A stretch of 64,000 bases of DNA from an uncultured Eubacteriales bacterium (lineage in GTDB: Bacteria > Bacillota > Clostridia > Christensenellales > Aristaeellaceae): contig OMZY01000022.1 of NCBI GenBank assembly GCA_900315675.1, positions 1 through 64,000 of the forward strand, read 5' to 3'. Below are positions 1 through 10,255 of the stretch, in pieces. Each line of letters starts with the position of its first letter. Within the stretch, counting starts at the first letter, position 1. The translations under genes were made by a program, and so were the position numbers. The notes beneath the pieces are model-generated. The model saw nothing but the letters and a program-made list of their open reading frames with translations. It did not search any database and was not told the DNA's origin.

Positions 1-1
1 A

Positions 2-3000
2 CTGGTGGTCGCGCTGTCGCTGGACTCCAGCAATTTCTCGCGCAATATGCGCACCATCAACCAGCAGATCAAGGAAGCCGAGTCCACCTTCCGTCTGGCT
101 GGAGCTGGGGTGGAGAACTTTGAGAAGACCGTTGCCGGGACTGAAGCGAAGCTTTCCATGCTGGGAAATAAGCTCACCCAGCAGAACCGGGCTGTAGAAC
201 AGTACAGCCGGGCGCTCGTTGCCGCCAACGATAAGCTGAAGGAAAATTATAACCGCCATCAGGATTATTCCCAGAGGCTGGATGAAGCCAAGGCCCGGCA
301 GGAAGCACTCCGCTTTGAAGTGGAGACGGCTACCTTTGCATATGAACAGTATCGGGATTCTCTCGGAGAAACTGACTCTGCCACGATCGCCGCCAAGCAG
401 AATATGGAGCGGTATCAGGAGGAATACCAGGATACCACGGCAGAGGTTACCAAACTGGAAGGCCAGGTTAAAGCGCTCCAGAAAACCATGCAGAATAGCG
501 CCGACACGGTTTCCAAGGCCACTACTGACCTGAACAATGCCAAGGCTGGCGTCCGGGAAACGGAAGCCGAGATCCGCAGGCTGACGGAACAGCTGTACCG
601 GATGCAGTCCGCGTGGACACAGGCTGGTGAGGCACTGACAGCGATCGGCAAAAAGTGCGAAACCATCTCTAAGGCCATGACCAAAGCTGGGAAAACGCTC
701 ACCCGGAACATCACTACGCCCATCATCGGCCTTGGCACCGCCGCTGTTAAAGCCAGCATTGACTATGAATATGCTTTCGCCGATGTGCGGAAGACCGTCG
801 ATGCCACCGAGGAGGAATATGAAAAGCTCTCTGACTCTGTAAAGCAGATGAGCACCGAGGTTGCCGCCTCTGCGGAAGATATCGCAGAAGTCATGTCCAT
901 TGCTGGTCAGTTGGGCATTGAGAATGAGCATCTTGCTGAGTTCTCCCGCACCATGATCGACCTGGGCAACAGCACCAATATGGTCGCTGCGGATGCCGCC
1001 AGTCAGGCTGCGCGTTTTGCCAACATCATGGGTATGAGCCAGAGTGAGTTCCAGAACCTTGGTTCTACACTGGTTGACCTTGGTAACAATTATGCCACCA
1101 CGGAATCGGAGATCATGGAGATGTCCCTCCGCCTTGCTGGTGCCGGTAAGCAGGTCGGGCTGTCTGAAGCTCAGATCATGGGCTTCGCGGCGGCGCTGTC
1201 TTCTGTAGGCATTCAGGCCCAGATGGGAGGTTCCGCTTTCTCCAAAGCCCTGATCAAAATGGAAGTCGCCGCTGCAACCGGCGGTGAAGCATTGGATGAC
1301 TTTGCCCGCGTATCCGGGATGAGCGCGGCACAATTCAAGGATTTGTGGGAGCGGGATGCCGCTTCCGCTTTTCAGGCGTTTATCGTCGGCCTTTCCAAAA
1401 TGGATGAGGAAGGCGTATCTGCCATCAAGACCCTGGACGATATCGGCATCGCTGAGATCCGTCTGCGGGACACTCTGCTCCGCGCCACTAATGCCACAGA
1501 GCTTTTCAGCAAAACACAGGCGACCGCCAATAAGGCATGGTCAGAAAACAGTGCCCTTACAGAAGAGGCTAACAAGCGGTATGCCACCACGAAGAGCCGT
1601 CTGATCAACCTGAAAAACACAGCGCTCATGTTTGCCCGGCAGATCGGCGACGACCTGAATCCGACGATCCAGCAGATCATCGACAACGTGAATGGCCTTC
1701 TGCAGAAGTTCCTTTCTCTGGATCAGTCTCAGCGGGAATCCATAGTGAAGTGGGCTGCCTTTGCCGCAGCCGTTGGCCCTGCTGTGCTTGTGCTGGGCAA
1801 AGTCACCGGTGCTGTTGGTAAAGTGAGCAGCGCTCTGGGTACTGCCTTCACCGCGATCGGAAAGTTCTCCGCGAAGGTCAGCATGGCTGGCGGAGGGCTG
1901 GGCGGTCTGGTGAAAACCCTGGCATCTTCCAAGCTGGCAATGGTTGCCCTCGCCGCCGCTGTTGTGTATGGCGCGGTAAAACTGGTGGACTACGCTTCCG
2001 GTGCAAAAGCCGCCCGGGAAGCCCTCGAAGGCATGGCGAAAACCGCAAAGGACTGGAAGGAAACCGAAGCGGACACCTTTTACAGCCGGAGCAAGGGACT
2101 GTCCTTCTTCGGCATGAGCAAGGAGGACTTCCAGCGGGATACCGCCAGCGCTCAGGAATGGGTAAACGGTATTCTTGGCATCTGGTCTGATGGAAAGAAG
2201 GAAACCAACGAGATCATTTCTGAATGGACGGAATCCTTCAAGAGCCTGACTGCCAGCACCCGGGAATCCCTGCAGGGCATGAAAGACACAGCGGATGCTG
2301 CCGGATACACTTCCGTTTCGGATCAATTGCAGCAGGATATCAAAACGCTGGATGCGATGGACAAGGAAATCGCGTCTCTCCTGAAAAAGCGGAAGAACCG
2401 AAAGCTGACGAACCGGGATAAAGTCCGCCTGCAGGAGCTGATCGACACCCGGGAAGCCATCGAGGTGAAATATCACCTGTCCGCCGCCGACGCTGACGGC
2501 TTCGATACCATCCGGAAGAAGGTGGAAGCAGAAGTCGCCCGTGCGGAAGCCCGGGGGCAGGAAGTCAGCGGTGAAGTGTACCAGGAGGCCATGGTGGCAG
2601 CCGCTGAAGGTATGGCATCCGTAAACTCCACTCTTGACGAGCAGTATGATAAGGAATATGCCCTGATCCAGCTGATTGAGAACGCGGAAGAGCGTCAGCA
2701 GGCGCTGGATGCCCTTAACGCAAAATACAATGAGGATCGCCGGAATTCCGCGCTGGAATATGCCCGCCTGATGGCTGACATGGTCGCGCCTGTATGGGAA
2801 AGCGGAAATGTTCAGGAAGCCAAAGGCCAGATCGGAGAACTGATGCAGCTCCTGCGTCAGTACAGCACAGCCAAGACCGATGCTGAGAAGAAAGCCCTGC
2901 TGCCCGATCTGCAGAAACTGACTGCCAGCATGGATGAGGGTGCTTTGACTGAATATGTTGGACTGCTGACACAGATCCAGTCCCTGCTGGACAGCGGCCT

Positions 3001-5248
3001 GTCCGAGGATGAAGTCAAAGCCATGTTCCCGGATATTGACTTCTCTACAGCTCTGGAGCAGCTGGCTTCCATTCAGACCTTCCTGAAGGATAATAAATGG
3101 GACACCAACCTGACCAGCCTGAACGAGATGTTCGGTGAAGCGATCGGCGACGAGGTGCTGAAGATCACTACGGATCTGGACATGACCGGCGCGAAAGCCC
3201 GCTGGGAAGAATGGGCCGCTAACCCGGGAGCCATTACGACGGATGCCGTGATCCAGAGCTATACGGAAGCGGAGAACGCGACAAAACAGCAGCCGCTGGT
3301 GGATGCGTTTGTGGCGAAGTATACCGAAAAGCCGGAGGGTGCTGACAAGACGGCACTCTCCCCGGAAGGCCTGGTAGCCTATGTGACGAAGTATGCGGAG
3401 GCCACTACAGGCATTGATGTTTCCGGGCTGAATCCGACAAACGTGACCGCCGTCGTCAGCGCCTATAAGGAGCTGGCTGAAGGCACGGATGTCACTCAGC
3501 TGAAGCCCAGTGAAATCACGGCCTATGTTTTCAAGTATCTGGAGGAAAACAAGGTCGACACGACAGGCCTGACTCCCGGCTCTGTGACCGCTACGGTCAT
3601 GGCATATGAAGAGGTCACAGGCGGAGCTTCCACCGCCGCGCTGAAACCCTCTGATGTTGTTGGCCTGATCACCAAGTACGCTGAAGCGGAGAATGTGGAT
3701 GTTTCTGCGCTCTCTTCTGCTCAGGTGGAAGGCATCGTGACAAAATTTGCGGAAGCAACCGGCTGTGATAAGTCGGAACTGCTGAAGGAATTCACCGCCT
3801 ACATCACCGAGTACAAGGAAGCCAACGGTGTGAAGAAGCCCACCCTGAATATGCAGGTGGGTCTTTCCGGGTATGACCTGTTGGAGTATCGGCGCTGGCT
3901 GAAAAACAACAAGGTGGAAGTCGAAGGCATTGTCCGGCTGTCCGAAGCCTATGAAGATCCCTCCGGTGTGCTGGGCGAATCCGGGGTGAAGTTCTGGAAG
4001 AATGGCGAAGAAATCCCTGTAACAGCAGTTTCCACGGATATGCTGAAACCGGAGGACGTCGCCATCCTGGACAAGGACGGAACCATGCATGTGCTGATCA
4101 CCGCCGAGGTTACCGGTGCGCCGGAAGCGATCGCTGAAATGCGTGAACAGGTAGCTGAAGTGGATCAGCTGGGTCTGACCGCGCTCGGAAAGGCTGCCGG
4201 AATCATGCCCACCAGCCTGATGGGCTTCATCGATGCCGCAGAGAGAAGAATTGAAGATGCTAAGCGCCGTACAGGCCAGTGGTGGAACTTCATCTTCGGC
4301 GGCGATGAAGGCATCAAACGGACGCTGGATCAGTCCATGCAGTCCGACTTTAATGCTGACCGTGTCGCTGAGCTTTCCACCTATGTGGCTGAAGTCGTCG
4401 CCGCCATAAAGAACGGCGAAGAAGTCAGTCAGGAAGACATCGATAACGTGAACAAGATCCTGCAGTTTGTGAAGGATCTGGATGCCGCTGGTGTTGGCGG
4501 CAATGTCACAGCCGGTATCGCGGAAGGCATGACCGAAGCAGGATGGGATACCACCGCTGAAACTGTCGCCACTAATCTGGAGACGGCACTGAACAGTGCT
4601 TTCATCATCAACAGCCCCTCCGAGCGAATGAAGCCAACCGGTGAGTATGTTGCCGCCGGTATTGGCGCTGGGCTTTCGGGCTATGACTTCTCCACGGATG
4701 CAGCCTCGCTGGTTACTGCTCTGCAGACAGCAGTTGCCGCAGCCCTGGGAGAAAACACACTTCAGAGCACGATCGCCGCAGCCTTCCCGGAAGGATCACT
4801 GAAGAAGATTGGTGTGAACGCCATGGCTGGCCTGAAGGCTGGTATTACTGCCGGACGGTTTGGTGTGATCAGCGCTATGCAGGCCGCCGCGCTGGCAGCC
4901 GTGAACGCGGCAAAGAAAGCCCTGAAGATTGCTTCTCCATCAAAGGTATTCCGTGATGAAGTCGGCTCCATGACCATGAAGGGCTTCGGAGAAGGCATCC
5001 TGCAGGAGAGCAAGGTGCAGGCGCGGACAATCCGGAATGCCGCCCGCTATCTGACGGATGAAGCGAAAGAAGGCTCCATCGCCTTTGGCAGTACGGATAA
5101 CCGGAAGACCTACAACAACACATCCTCTGTGAACCTCTCTGGGAACAACTTCTATATCCGGGACGAGCAGGATATCCGTTCACTGGCCGTCGAGATTGCC
5201 ACCCTGACCCGCCGCCAGCAGAGAGGCAGAGGACTGAGGATGGCATAA
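2..5248 (+). CDS. Phage tail tape measure protein (5'-truncated by window edge)
   Basis: Sets tail length and is thought to occupy the tail tube, passing into the host envelope during DNA injection. The visible 1,747 residues start with a long coiled-coil region (about 40-210), then a TP901-type tape-measure core (about 240-470), a hydrophobic segment near residue 645 (VALAAAVVYGAVKLVDYA), more helical sequence, a tandem-repeat block (about 1098-1277) and a C-terminal segment with the phrase INSPSERMKPTGEYVAAGI, common in tape measures. The first in-frame start is a GTG at base 5 without a visible ribosome site, and the frame stays open to the window edge, so the true N-terminus probably lies upstream. 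Tail genes follow directly. Confidence 0.93.
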   Translation: MVVALSLDSSNFSRNMRTINQQIKEAESTFRLAGAGVENFEKTVAGTEAKLSMLGNKLTQQNRAVEQYSRALVAANDKLKENYNRHQDYSQRLDEAKARQEALRFEVETATFAYEQYRDSLGETDSATIAAKQNMERYQEEYQDTTAEVTKLEGQVKALQKTMQNSADTVSKATTDLNNAKAGVRETEAEIRRLTEQLYRMQSAWTQAGEALTAIGKKCETISKAMTKAGKTLTRNITTPIIGLGTAAVKASIDYEYAFADVRKTVDATEEEYEKLSDSVKQMSTEVAASAEDIAEVMSIAGQLGIENEHLAEFSRTMIDLGNSTNMVAADAASQAARFANIMGMSQSEFQNLGSTLVDLGNNYATTESEIMEMSLRLAGAGKQVGLSEAQIMGFAAALSSVGIQAQMGGSAFSKALIKMEVAAATGGEALDDFARVSGMSAAQFKDLWERDAASAFQAFIVGLSKMDEEGVSAIKTLDDIGIAEIRLRDTLLRATNATELFSKTQATANKAWSENSALTEEANKRYATTKSRLINLKNTALMFARQIGDDLNPTIQQIIDNVNGLLQKFLSLDQSQRESIVKWAAFAAAVGPAVLVLGKVTGAVGKVSSALGTAFTAIGKFSAKVSMAGGGLGGLVKTLASSKLAMVALAAAVVYGAVKLVDYASGAKAAREALEGMAKTAKDWKETEADTFYSRSKGLSFFGMSKEDFQRDTASAQEWVNGILGIWSDGKKETNEIISEWTESFKSLTASTRESLQGMKDTADAAGYTSVSDQLQQDIKTLDAMDKEIASLLKKRKNRKLTNRDKVRLQELIDTREAIEVKYHLSAADADGFDTIRKKVEAEVARAEARGQEVSGEVYQEAMVAAAEGMASVNSTLDEQYDKEYALIQLIENAEERQQALDALNAKYNEDRRNSALEYARLMADMVAPVWESGNVQEAKGQIGELMQLLRQYSTAKTDAEKKALLPDLQKLTASMDEGALTEYVGLLTQIQSLLDSGLSEDEVKAMFPDIDFSTALEQLASIQTFLKDNKWDTNLTSLNEMFGEAIGDEVLKITTDLDMTGAKARWEEWAANPGAITTDAVIQSYTEAENATKQQPLVDAFVAKYTEKPEGADKTALSPEGLVAYVTKYAEATTGIDVSGLNPTNVTAVVSAYKELAEGTDVTQLKPSEITAYVFKYLEENKVDTTGLTPGSVTATVMAYEEVTGGASTAALKPSDVVGLITKYAEAENVDVSALSSAQVEGIVTKFAEATGCDKSELLKEFTAYITEYKEANGVKKPTLNMQVGLSGYDLLEYRRWLKNNKVEVEGIVRLSEAYEDPSGVLGESGVKFWKNGEEIPVTAVSTDMLKPEDVAILDKDGTMHVLITAEVTGAPEAIAEMREQVAEVDQLGLTALGKAAGIMPTSLMGFIDAAERRIEDAKRRTGQWWNFIFGGDEGIKRTLDQSMQSDFNADRVAELSTYVAEVVAAIKNGEEVSQEDIDNVNKILQFVKDLDAAGVGGNVTAGIAEGMTEAGWDTTAETVATNLETALNSAFIINSPSERMKPTGEYVAAGIGAGLSGYDFSTDAASLVTALQTAVAAALGENTLQSTIAAAFPEGSLKKIGVNAMAGLKAGITAGRFGVISAMQAAALAAVNAAKKALKIASPSKVFRDEVGSMTMKGFGEGILQESKVQARTIRNAARYLTDEAKEGSIAFGSTDNRKTYNNTSSVNLSGNNFYIRDEQDIRSLAVEIATLTRRQQRGRGLRMA
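3295..3835 (+). repeat. Tandem repeat inside the tape measure gene, about 23-24 codons per unit
   Basis: Six to seven degenerate protein units share the pattern L-x-P-x-x-(V/I)-x-x-(V/I)-x-x-(Y/F)-x-E, for example LKPSEITAYVFKYLEEN and LTPGSVTATVMAYEEV. Conservation is at protein level; DNA copies have diverged, so this is an old expansion. Repeats in a tape measure could change tail length by unit steps. Confidence 0.75.
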
Positions 5249-5312
5249 AGTTGTTGACTTTCAACGCTTGTAGAGGATATATGTTCCTACCAAATGCAAA
5301 GGAGGTAGCCAT

Positions 5313-5543
5313 ATGTTTTCCATGCACATCAGGCCAGAGATCCTGAAGAACATCCGGGAAAAGTACCCGCCCGGCACAAAGGTGGAGGTTGTGGAGTTTC
5401 ACGATCAATACCGGGATGTCCCGGCGGGTACGAAGGGCCGGGTACTGGCAGTTGATGACACCGGAACGATCCACTGTGAATTCGAGAATGGTGTTTCACT
5501 CGGAGCCCTTTGGGGCATCGATGTCGTGAAGAAAATCGACTGA
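5313..5543 (+). CDS. Small DUF4314-like phage protein
   Basis: A 76-residue soluble protein without membrane segment. The sequence has a PxGTKVEVVEF...VPAGTKGRVLAVDDTGTI pattern ending in a GVSLGALWGIDVVK segment, matching my recollection of the DUF4314 family of small clostridial phage proteins, predicted to form a small beta barrel. The role is not known. The start is fixed by AAAGGAGG eight bases upstream. It lies between tape measure and distal tail genes, so it may belong to tail assembly or be a tolerated insertion. Confidence 0.7.
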   Translation: MFSMHIRPEILKNIREKYPPGTKVEVVEFHDQYRDVPAGTKGRVLAVDDTGTIHCEFENGVSLGALWGIDVVKKID

Positions 5544-5554
5544 AACGACTGACT

Positions 5555-5592
5555 GGGAGGAAGCTGCCTGCGGGCGGCTTCTTCCCGTTTTT
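5555..5592 (+). terminator. Stem-loop with T-run between late genes
   Basis: Arms GGGAGGAAGCTGCC and GGCGGCTTCTTCCC (two G-U pairs) are followed by GTTTTTT. The T-run is directly followed by the GGAGG of the next gene, so it may reduce rather than stop transcription. Confidence 0.6.
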
Positions 5593-5602
5593 GGAGGTTG
5601 CC

Positions 5603-6301
5603 ATGACTGACTATTTTATCTGGAACGGTGTGGATTGCAGGCAGTATGGCATCCATGTATCCGAACTGCCACCCATCACCATTCCACTGGAGAGGAGCAC
5701 CCAAACCAATGTGCCCGGCAGGCCGGGAAGCCTGACGCAGCTGGAAGGCGAAGATGTCTATGACGATATGATCCTGACTGCCACCTGCTTCATCTCTGAT
5801 CCGGCGCAGATCCCGGCCATCGCCGCATGGCTGAAAGGAAGCGGCACAGTGACCTTTGCCAACCGGACGGGCGGGTACTACAAAGCACGGATCGCTAACC
5901 AGATCCCTTTTGAAAAGGTACTCCGGGGCAATCCCCACTGTACTTTCGCGGTCAATTTCCGCTGCTATCCGTTTTTCTATGCCGACGCCGATGATGACAT
6001 CACAATCACCACTTCTGGAACGATCATCACGAATCCGGGCAGTGTTTACTCTGAGCCGAAAATCACGCTCACAGGCTCGGGCGACATTACGCTCATGGTT
6101 GGAACCACCATTGTGGAGCTGACCGGTGTCACAGAAAGCATTGTGATTGACTCTGCCCTGCAGGAAGCCTACAAAGGCACGACACTAATGAACGATCATA
6201 TGAGCGGAGATTTCCCGGTGCTGAAGCCCGGACAGAACGCCATCAGCTGGTCTGGAACCGTGACCAGGGTGGTTGTGAAGCCAAACTGGCGATTCTTATA
6301 A
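5603..6301 (+). CDS. Distal tail protein (Dit-like)
   Basis: Forms the hub joining the tail tube to the tip or baseplate in siphophages. The 232-residue product opens with MTDYFIWNGVDCRQYGIHVS, the usual phrase of the SPP1 gp19.1/Dit family, and includes the N-terminal beta domain (DDMILTATCFI) and a galectin-like C-terminal part. Length fits the family. The start at 5603 follows TTGGAGGTTGCC; the open frame extends upstream, but only across the preceding hairpin. The order tape measure, Dit, tail endopeptidase is the standard one. Confidence 0.88.
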   Translation: MTDYFIWNGVDCRQYGIHVSELPPITIPLERSTQTNVPGRPGSLTQLEGEDVYDDMILTATCFISDPAQIPAIAAWLKGSGTVTFANRTGGYYKARIANQIPFEKVLRGNPHCTFAVNFRCYPFFYADADDDITITTSGTIITNPGSVYSEPKITLTGSGDITLMVGTTIVELTGVTESIVIDSALQEAYKGTTLMNDHMSGDFPVLKPGQNAISWSGTVTRVVVKPNWRFL

Positions 6302-6320
6302 CGAACGGAGGTGACTTTCC

Positions 6321-9300
6321 ATGATCTGTGTTTATCCCGCCGACTGTACTGACTTCTCCACCAACGGCAACGGAACTCTTGCTCCTCTGTCTGCAGAGGT
6401 GACCGAAACCCTGAATGGAGAATATGAGCTGACGCTGGTGCATCCGATCGATGAAGCGGGCAAATGGCAGAGACTGGTGGAAGGCTGCATCCTCCGTGCT
6501 CCGGTGCCTGCGGCCACAACGCCCCGGGTGCACTTCTCCGCTCCGGGTGATGCCAGCGGCACAGAGATCTATCGGATTCATACGGACTTCTCTGAAGCGG
6601 AAACCCGTAAAGGAACTCTGAACCTGCGCTCCGGCCCCGGTCGAAATTATAAGGTGCTGGCTGCGTACAAAAACACACTGACAGTTCAGGTGATCGCTAA
6701 GACCAGCGCTGCTTGGTACGAAGTCACTGCTCCGGACGGGAAACACGGGTATATGGATACCACCTATCTGGTGTATGACCACACAGAGGGTTCCGCGTCC
6801 GAGGCTGTTTCCTCCGTAGTAGACGAGCGGCAGCTGAGGGATCAGCCTTTCCGCATTTACCGGATTGTTCCTGAGCTGGATAAGATTACAGTCTATGCGC
6901 GGCACGTGTTCTATGACCTGCTGGATAACATGATCAAATCCTACAAGCCTTCACCCTCTGCGGTGGGGGCTTCTGTCGTTCAGACGCTTTCTTCCTCCTG
7001 TTTGTCGGAGCATGACTTCACCTTCTATTCTGACCTGGACAGCACAGCAGAGGATGTGGAGTTCGAAAATGTGAATCCCGTGGATGCCCTGCTGGGTGAA
7101 GAAGGTGTCATAGAGAAATACGGCGGCGAGCTCACCCGGGACTGGTGGGATGTTTTTGTCGTGAAACGGGTCGGTCAGGACAGCAATGTGCAGATCCGGC
7201 AGGCAAAGAACCTGCTGGGCATTTCCTATGATGTTGACCTGACAGACGTCGTTACCCGGATCATGCCGACCGGTGAGGATGCAGATGGCAACGTGCTGTA
7301 CCTGCCTGAACTGTTTATAGACAGCCCGATCATCAGCACCTACACTCATCCGAAATGGATTCATCTGCCCGTTTCAGAAGCGAAAGAAAGTACTGATGAG
7401 GATGAGCCGAAGACCAAAGCGGACTGCTATACCCTGATGCGGAATGCAGCGCAGGAGCAGTTCGACGCGGGCTGTGACAGCCCGACTGTCACGCTGACAG
7501 TCAGTTTCATCAACTGTGCGGAGACAGAGGAATACAAGGAGTACGGCTTTCTGCAGAACATTTTTCTCGGGGATGCTGTTCGTGTGATTGCTCCCCGGGT
7601 GGGCGTATGGGTATCCATGCGGATGACGCAGTACACCTATGACTGCCTTACGAAGAAATACACCAACATGACCCTCGGCACCGTTGCGGATACTGTTGAG
7701 GGGAATGTGATCTCTGCCCGGCAGCTTCCTTCCGGGATCATTACCGGCAGTAAGCTGGCGATCAATTCTGTAGGCTCCGGTGCCCTGCAGAGTGGCTCTG
7801 TCGGTGCTGTTCAGATCCAGATGGCGGCAATCGAAACGGCCCATATTCAGGATGCGGCGATCAGTAAGGCCAAGATCGGTGAAGCGGCTGTCGGAACCGC
7901 TCAGATCGAAGACGCGGCAGTAACCAAGGCGAAAATTGGCCAGGCGGCTATCGGCACGGCCCAGATCGAAGATGCCGCTATTACTCAGGCTAAAATCGGC
8001 AGTGCGGCTATTGGAACGGCTCAGATCGAGGACGGAACCATTACCTCCGCCAAGATCGGCAATGGTGAAATACTGACTGCTCATATCCATGACGCAGCAA
8101 TCACAGGAGCCAAAATCGATCAGGCTGCAGTGGGCTCTGCCCACATTCAAAACGCTGCCGTGGACTCTGCACAGATCAAAGACGCGGCTATTACCAACGC
8201 GAAGATAGCAGGCGCGGCTGTTGGAACGGCAAATATTCAGGATGCCGCCATCGTTGCCGCAAAGATTCTCGACGGTGAGATTATAACAGCGAAGATTGCC
8301 TCACTGGCTGTGACTGAGGGTAAGATTGCCAATCTGGCTGTCACCACGGCGAAAATCGCAGAAGCGGCAATTACCAACGCCAAGATCGCCAATGCGGCTG
8401 TTGACACGGCACAGATCGCCTTGGGTGCGATTACGACAGCCCTGATTGCTCAGGGGGCCATTGGTACCGCTCAGATCGCAGATGCTTCCATTACCGCCGC
8501 AAAGGTTGTCTCTCTGAATGCTGATGTGATCACATCTGGCACACTGGCCACAGAGCGCCTGATCATCACCGGGGCCAACGGCCTGATCTATGAGATCAAT
8601 GCCGAAGCGTCCGGCCTTTCTGTACAGGAACTGTCTGATCAGAAATACCAGGAGCAGATCAACGGCACTGTTATTGTCGCCCGGTCAATTACGGCACAGC
8701 AGATCGCTGCCGCAACAATTACCGCCAATGAAATTCTGGCGGCGACCATTACTGGCGACAAGATTGCCGCTGCTACAATCGAAGGAAGCAATATCAAAGC
8801 CGGGACGATCACGACCACCAACATTTCCTCTGACTTCGGGCAAACCCTTGACCTGTCCAGCAACACTGGAATCAATCAGCGGGTACAGCAGATCTATACC
8901 GACATGAATGCCGCCATTGCGGCAGCGGGCGGTGGAGAAATCATTGTCGGAACCCAGGTCGCCAGTACCAGCGCATGGACTGGCGTTGCCTCTTTCTCCC
9001 AGCTTTCTGACGGTCAGCAGATCGTGTACTGGCTGCCGATAAGCTCGACTTCAACAGCTGTCACTCTGGAGCTGACACTTTCCGGTGGAGGGACAACGGG
9101 CGCGGTTCCTGTCTATTACAGCGGTGCTACTCGGCTGAGTACTCATTACCCCGCAGGTAATGCGATCCGGCTGATCTACAAAGTGAATGCCCCGATCAGC
9201 GGTGACACCTACACCGGCTGGTGGGCTGATGCGAACTATGACAGCGGCAACACCTATGACCGCATCAAACTGGGCAATTCTGTCGTCGTAAAGGAAAGCT

Positions 9301-10244
9301 TCGCTTGGGCCAAGCTCATCGTCGGTGATGACACAGGCTACTGGAATCTGGCTGGAGGAACCACTTTCAACATTGACCATCCCATTCTGTACCCGGCTGC
9401 CAATGGAACGGCGGGATACTACTTCTCCAATGCGTATATCTGCTATCCGACCGTCAGCCTGCGAACAGTAACGGACGACAGCTCTTTTGCGGTAACGGCC
9501 CGAAAGATGGTGTACCTGGTTGGTCACTTGAGCGGCAGACAGTTCACGGTACAGAGCACCAACTGGCTGACAACCAGCCCCTCTGACTCGACCGGAACGC
9601 TGACCTTCATTTCTCTTGGCTACATGTACAACACATACCAGATGTACCTGTACCCGGAGCATCCCATGTACATGTTCGTGGATGGAGAGTTCCGCAGTCT
9701 GAGTGAAGTGGCATACAACGCCAGTGTTGTGGCGAACGATGCTGCGGCAACATCGACGGAGAACGCTGCTTCTATCAACACCCTTCAGGATCAAATCTCC
9801 ATGAAGGTGTCCCAAACCACCTATGACAGTGACCATACCGCGCTCGAGCAGCGGCTATCCAATGTGGAGCAGACCGCTTCCGACTTCAAGGTGGAAATCA
9901 CAAAGAGCGTATCTGATCAGATCGCAGAAGTGGCTGGTGATGTAGATGGGCTGGCGGAGGACATCGCTGGCTTCAAGGATACGGTCACTGGGTACATGGA
10001 TTTCAACGGCGACTCTCTTGCCATCGGTGTGATGGGCAGCTCTTTCAAAACGGAAATTACCAACACAGAAATGGCTTTCACGGAGAATGGTGAAAAGGTC
10101 GCCTATGTCTCCAATAACGATATGTACATCACCCGTGCTCGGGTGACGGACACCCTGTCTGTCGGTACCGTCAGTAACGGGTACTTTGACTTCGTAACGC
10201 TTCCCGGCGGCCTTGCGCTCAAGTGGCGTGATGCGGCTTCGTAA
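6321..10244 (+). CDS. Phage tail endopeptidase / tip protein with SH3 insert and decapeptide repeats
   Basis: Tail-tip protein of the phage minor structural (Tal/prophage endopeptidase) type, 1,307 residues. The N-terminal tail domain ([20 protein letters not shown]..., L-NGEYELTL) is interrupted near residues 90-150 by a bacterial SH3-like domain with [18 protein letters not shown] and YMDTTYL, expected to bind cell wall. A second tail-domain part runs to about 465. Residues about 500-740 are a decapeptide repeat array. After that come repeated TITxxxI motifs, a beta-rich globular region and a C-terminal coiled coil ([19 protein letters not shown]). The start follows GGAGGTGACTTTCC. A peptidase active site was not identified, so enzymatic activity is family inference. 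Confidence 0.85.
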   Translation: MICVYPADCTDFSTNGNGTLAPLSAEVTETLNGEYELTLVHPIDEAGKWQRLVEGCILRAPVPAATTPRVHFSAPGDASGTEIYRIHTDFSEAETRKGTLNLRSGPGRNYKVLAAYKNTLTVQVIAKTSAAWYEVTAPDGKHGYMDTTYLVYDHTEGSASEAVSSVVDERQLRDQPFRIYRIVPELDKITVYARHVFYDLLDNMIKSYKPSPSAVGASVVQTLSSSCLSEHDFTFYSDLDSTAEDVEFENVNPVDALLGEEGVIEKYGGELTRDWWDVFVVKRVGQDSNVQIRQAKNLLGISYDVDLTDVVTRIMPTGEDADGNVLYLPELFIDSPIISTYTHPKWIHLPVSEAKESTDEDEPKTKADCYTLMRNAAQEQFDAGCDSPTVTLTVSFINCAETEEYKEYGFLQNIFLGDAVRVIAPRVGVWVSMRMTQYTYDCLTKKYTNMTLGTVADTVEGNVISARQLPSGIITGSKLAINSVGSGALQSGSVGAVQIQMAAIETAHIQDAAISKAKIGEAAVGTAQIEDAAVTKAKIGQAAIGTAQIEDAAITQAKIGSAAIGTAQIEDGTITSAKIGNGEILTAHIHDAAITGAKIDQAAVGSAHIQNAAVDSAQIKDAAITNAKIAGAAVGTANIQDAAIVAAKILDGEIITAKIASLAVTEGKIANLAVTTAKIAEAAITNAKIANAAVDTAQIALGAITTALIAQGAIGTAQIADASITAAKVVSLNADVITSGTLATERLIITGANGLIYEINAEASGLSVQELSDQKYQEQINGTVIVARSITAQQIAAATITANEILAATITGDKIAAATIEGSNIKAGTITTTNISSDFGQTLDLSSNTGINQRVQQIYTDMNAAIAAAGGGEIIVGTQVASTSAWTGVASFSQLSDGQQIVYWLPISSTSTAVTLELTLSGGGTTGAVPVYYSGATRLSTHYPAGNAIRLIYKVNAPISGDTYTGWWADANYDSGNTYDRIKLGNSVVVKESFAWAKLIVGDDTGYWNLAGGTTFNIDHPILYPAANGTAGYYFSNAYICYPTVSLRTVTDDSSFAVTARKMVYLVGHLSGRQFTVQSTNWLTTSPSDSTGTLTFISLGYMYNTYQMYLYPEHPMYMFVDGEFRSLSEVAYNASVVANDAAATSTENAASINTLQDQISMKVSQTTYDSDHTALEQRLSNVEQTASDFKVEITKSVSDQIAEVAGDVDGLAEDIAGFKDTVTGYMDFNGDSLAIGVMGSSFKTEITNTEMAFTENGEKVAYVSNNDMYITRARVTDTLSVGTVSNGYFDFVTLPGGLALKWRDAAS
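7820..8520 (+). repeat. 30-bp-periodic coding repeat (decapeptide array) in tail-tip gene
   Basis: About 22 units of ten residues with consensus A-(A/I)-x-x-A-x-I-x-x-A; two units make the phrase [18 protein letters not shown]. Regular small residues and isoleucines every five positions suggest a beta-solenoid rod. The DNA copies are partly conserved (GGAACGGCTCAGATCGA recurs), so unit number may vary by recombination. Confidence 0.85.
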
Positions 10245-10255
10245 GGAGGAATTCC

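Noticed and set aside
1541-4090. 849-codon open frame on the minus strand within the tape measure gene
   Set aside because: It lies opposite a well-supported coding region, has His/Gln/Arg-rich composition typical of antisense reading in GC-rich genes, and lacks a ribosome site.
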